DNA from: Actinomycetota bacterium
GTDB taxonomy: Bacteria; Actinomycetota; Actinomycetes; Streptosporangiales; Streptosporangiaceae
DNA length: 6,971 nucleotides
Direction of reading: 5' to 3'
Assembly: GCA_003168295.1 (NCBI GenBank)
Contig: PMST01000438.1
Coordinates: 14,316 to 21,286, forward strand
The position numbers and the translations under genes are program-made. Under the pieces are notes generated by a model. That model did not search any database. It saw only the letters and a program-made list of their open reading frames with translations, and was not told the DNA's origin. Positions 5,532-6,971 of this stretch are shown here, piece by piece. Every line of letters begins with the position of its first letter. The stretch's first letter is position 1.

Positions 5532-5600
5532 GCCGGCACGATGGCCGCCTGTGCCGGCAGGAGCCAGGCAGGAGCCGGCACAACGGGCCATAGTGCCGGC
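5532..5600. terminator. Two matched hairpins between convergent genes, probable bidirectional terminator
   Basis: GCCGGCAC at 5532-5539 pairs with GTGCCGGC at 5551-5558 over an 11-base loop. The same two arms recur at 5574-5581 and 5593-5600, again with an 11-base loop, exactly 42 bp downstream; the second stem extends to 9 bp through A5573-T5601. They lie 45 bp past the acyltransferase stop and 23 bp before the minus-strand gene ends. Because they are symmetric they could stop transcription from both sides. There is no T-run, which is common in actinobacterial terminators. The loops differ, so it is not a simple duplication of the whole unit. A repetitive extragenic palindrome or protein binding site is the alternative. 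Confidence 0.5.
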
Positions 5601-5623
5601 TGGAGGGTTTGCCTGCACCGATG

Positions 5624-6961
5624 TCACCAGTTAATCGCCAGCACCGCCGCCGGGGCCTTCATCGGGAGGGGGACTAGCTTGCCGCCGGAGATCCAGCCGA
5701 ACTGCTCTGGATCGTTCCAGAGGAGCCAGTGCTGTGCCTGGCCATCGGTGGAAAGCACGGGAACAAGCCCCTCATATGAGCCGACCGACGGAGCCGAGCG
5801 GTACAAGATGCCGCTCGGCTGCCCGGTGGCCAAGGACAGCTGCAGCACCAGCAGGCGGTACCAGGGATCTCCGGGGTGGCTCGGAAGCGGCGGCACAGAA
5901 GTCTCCGCTACTGCGGTCAGGGTGGATCCGTCCGAGCTGATGAGCGCGGTGTACAAGCAGACAGTGCAGCTAGCGCCCTGGCTGAACAGCAGGTGGCTGT
6001 GAGCTTGCAGTGAACCGCCCGAGCTGGTCGCGTCCAGGCCAAGGACAGCCAGGTCGGGAGATCCTTCCTCCGGTTCCCACAGATAGACGGCCACCACGGT
6101 GCGGCCGCTGGCCGTCCAGGACAGCGCCCCGATCTGGGTCGTGACCCGGGCCGGGGTGGCGGCGGACACGGTGTTGTGCCAGCTGCGGACGGCACCGCTG
6201 GTCAGGTTCATGACGTGGATGACGCCCACGTACGACGCCGAGACCGGCGCGGGGCAGCCCTGCTGCGCGTACGCGACCTTGGTGCCATCCGGTGACGCGG
6301 CGAACTCGCTGACCGCCTCGCCGATGACGGGTTTGCCCACCATCCGCAGGCCGGTGACGTGCCCGGTACTCGTCACGCTGAACTGGTAGAAGCGCGTCTG
6401 GGTCGAAGCCGAAGATGGGCACACCGTTGTCGTCGCGGCCGCGACGGTGAAGGTGCGGTCATCAGCGGTGACCGAGATGCTCCGCCCCAGCGTCAGGCCA
6501 GCGGGCAGCGCGGGCACGGTCCCGGTGACCTGGCCGTCGCTCGTCCGGCGGACCTGCACGGTCATCACCTCGCGACCGGTTCGGGTGATCCCCATGCTCG
6601 CGATGGTCACGTAGAACCTCGGCGGCGTCCGCGTCCCCGGATCGGACGGCACCCCGGCTAGGGAGGTGATGCCGGACCCGGCGCTGGGCGGGGCCGGAGC
6701 CGGGCCCGTTCCTGGAGTCGGGGTCGTCCCCGGGTGACCGGCTAGGGTCAAGACGGTCAGGATGATCGCGGTGACGCTGGCCGCGGCGCCGACGGGAACC
6801 AGCCAGGCGCGCAGGCGGCCCATCCGGCGCCGGGCCGGTCTCGAAGCCGGCGACGCGAGTCGTCCGGGTACCGGGCTCCTGAATGCGTGGGCCTCATCCG
6901 GGGACATGATCGCGGCCGCGGCGGCGAGCGCGTCGGTCAGCCGGTCCACGGTCGCGGTCAT
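5624..6961 (-). CDS. Single-pass membrane protein with large exported beta-propeller-like (WD40/TolB-like) domain
   Basis: The protein is 445 residues, with ATG at 6961-6959 directly after a strong AGGAGG site. A short cytoplasmic N-terminus (MTATVDRLTDALAAAA, then a basic stretch ending near 52) leads to one transmembrane helix (about 53-74) and a Pro/Thr/Gly-rich linker (76-98). From residue 115 (RFYVTI) onward the exported part shows repeated beta-strand units of propeller type, such as FAASPDGTKVAYAQQG, LSWTASGRTVVAVYLW and ALISSDGSTLTAVAE, with a late GWISGGKLVPLP. Exported cysteines (including a CTVC pair) may form disulfides. Proteins with this start, single helix and YVTI entry are frequent in actinobacteria beside ECF sigma factor genes, where an anti-sigma or sensing role has been suspected, but no zinc-binding anti-sigma motif (HxxxCxxC) is present, so the function is unknown. 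The start codon reads ATGA, suggesting overlap with the stop of an upstream gene outside the window. Confidence 0.85.
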   Translation of the reverse strand: MTATVDRLTDALAAAAAIMSPDEAHAFRSPVPGRLASPASRPARRRMGRLRAWLVPVGAAASVTAIILTVLTLAGHPGTTPTPGTGPAPAPPSAGSGITSLAGVPSDPGTRTPPRFYVTIASMGITRTGREVMTVQVRRTSDGQVTGTVPALPAGLTLGRSISVTADDRTFTVAAATTTVCPSSASTQTRFYQFSVTSTGHVTGLRMVGKPVIGEAVSEFAASPDGTKVAYAQQGCPAPVSASYVGVIHVMNLTSGAVRSWHNTVSAATPARVTTQIGALSWTASGRTVVAVYLWEPEEGSPDLAVLGLDATSSGGSLQAHSHLLFSQGASCTVCLYTALISSDGSTLTAVAETSVPPLPSHPGDPWYRLLVLQLSLATGQPSGILYRSAPSVGSYEGLVPVLSTDGQAQHWLLWNDPEQFGWISGGKLVPLPMKAPAAVLAINW

Positions 6962-6963
6962 CT

Positions 6964-6969
6964 CCTCCT
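6964..6969 (-). promoter_or_regulatory. Strong ribosome binding site of the exported propeller-like protein
   Basis: On the minus strand the sequence before the ATG is GCAGGAGGAG, a perfect anti-16S match immediately upstream. It fixes the start at 6961 and, together with the ATGA overlap pattern, indicates translational coupling to a gene whose end lies just beyond the window. Confidence 0.7.
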
Positions 6970-6971
6970 GC

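Overview
The window is high-GC DNA with strongly G/C-biased third codon positions, GTG as well as ATG starts, a probable leaderless promoter and gene families typical of filamentous Actinobacteria (Streptosporangiales or Streptomyces-like). The species cannot be named from the sequence. The left 1.2 kb is a graveyard of broken genes. The rest is ordinary, intact chromosomal coding sequence.

Left part (1-1149). A GNAT acetyltransferase runs leftward out of the window (1-296, minus). Back to back with it is the C-terminal half of a TetR-type repressor that has lost its DNA-binding domain (about 305-652, plus). Next come the two ends of one acyl-CoA dehydrogenase gene of the AidB type: a short N-terminal piece with its own ribosome binding site (690 to about 803) and the last 57 codons (976-1149). 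Between them lies the 3' end of an IS200/IS605-type tnpB gene with its terminal hairpin and TCAA end (about 804-975). I read this as a transposon that entered an aidB-like gene, followed by loss of most of both. The AidB start and the TnpB tail are now fused in one short open frame (690-929).

Middle part (1246-4029). A ketopantoate-reductase-family protein (1246-2172) is followed by a promoter whose predicted start site falls on the ATG of the next gene. That gene is a MarR regulator fused to a VOC (glyoxalase/bleomycin-resistance fold) domain (2267-3088). Two bases after its stop begins a lipoprotein alpha/beta hydrolase (3091-4029). The regulator-hydrolase pair looks like one two-gene operon, perhaps sensing and processing a small hydrophobic or ester-type compound; that role is inference. 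It is the most interesting intact unit here, although no individual part is new as a family.

Right part (4116-6971). A membrane-anchored PlsC-type acyltransferase (4116-5486) has a C-terminal tail that stops looking like coding sequence near its end. It converges on a minus-strand gene (5624-6961) for a single-pass membrane protein with a large exported, beta-propeller-like domain. Two matched hairpins lie between them and are the likely bidirectional terminator. The minus-strand gene has a strong ribosome binding site, and its ATGA start suggests overlap with an upstream gene outside the window. In related actinobacteria proteins of this kind often follow an ECF sigma factor gene.

No rRNA, tRNA or CRISPR array was seen.
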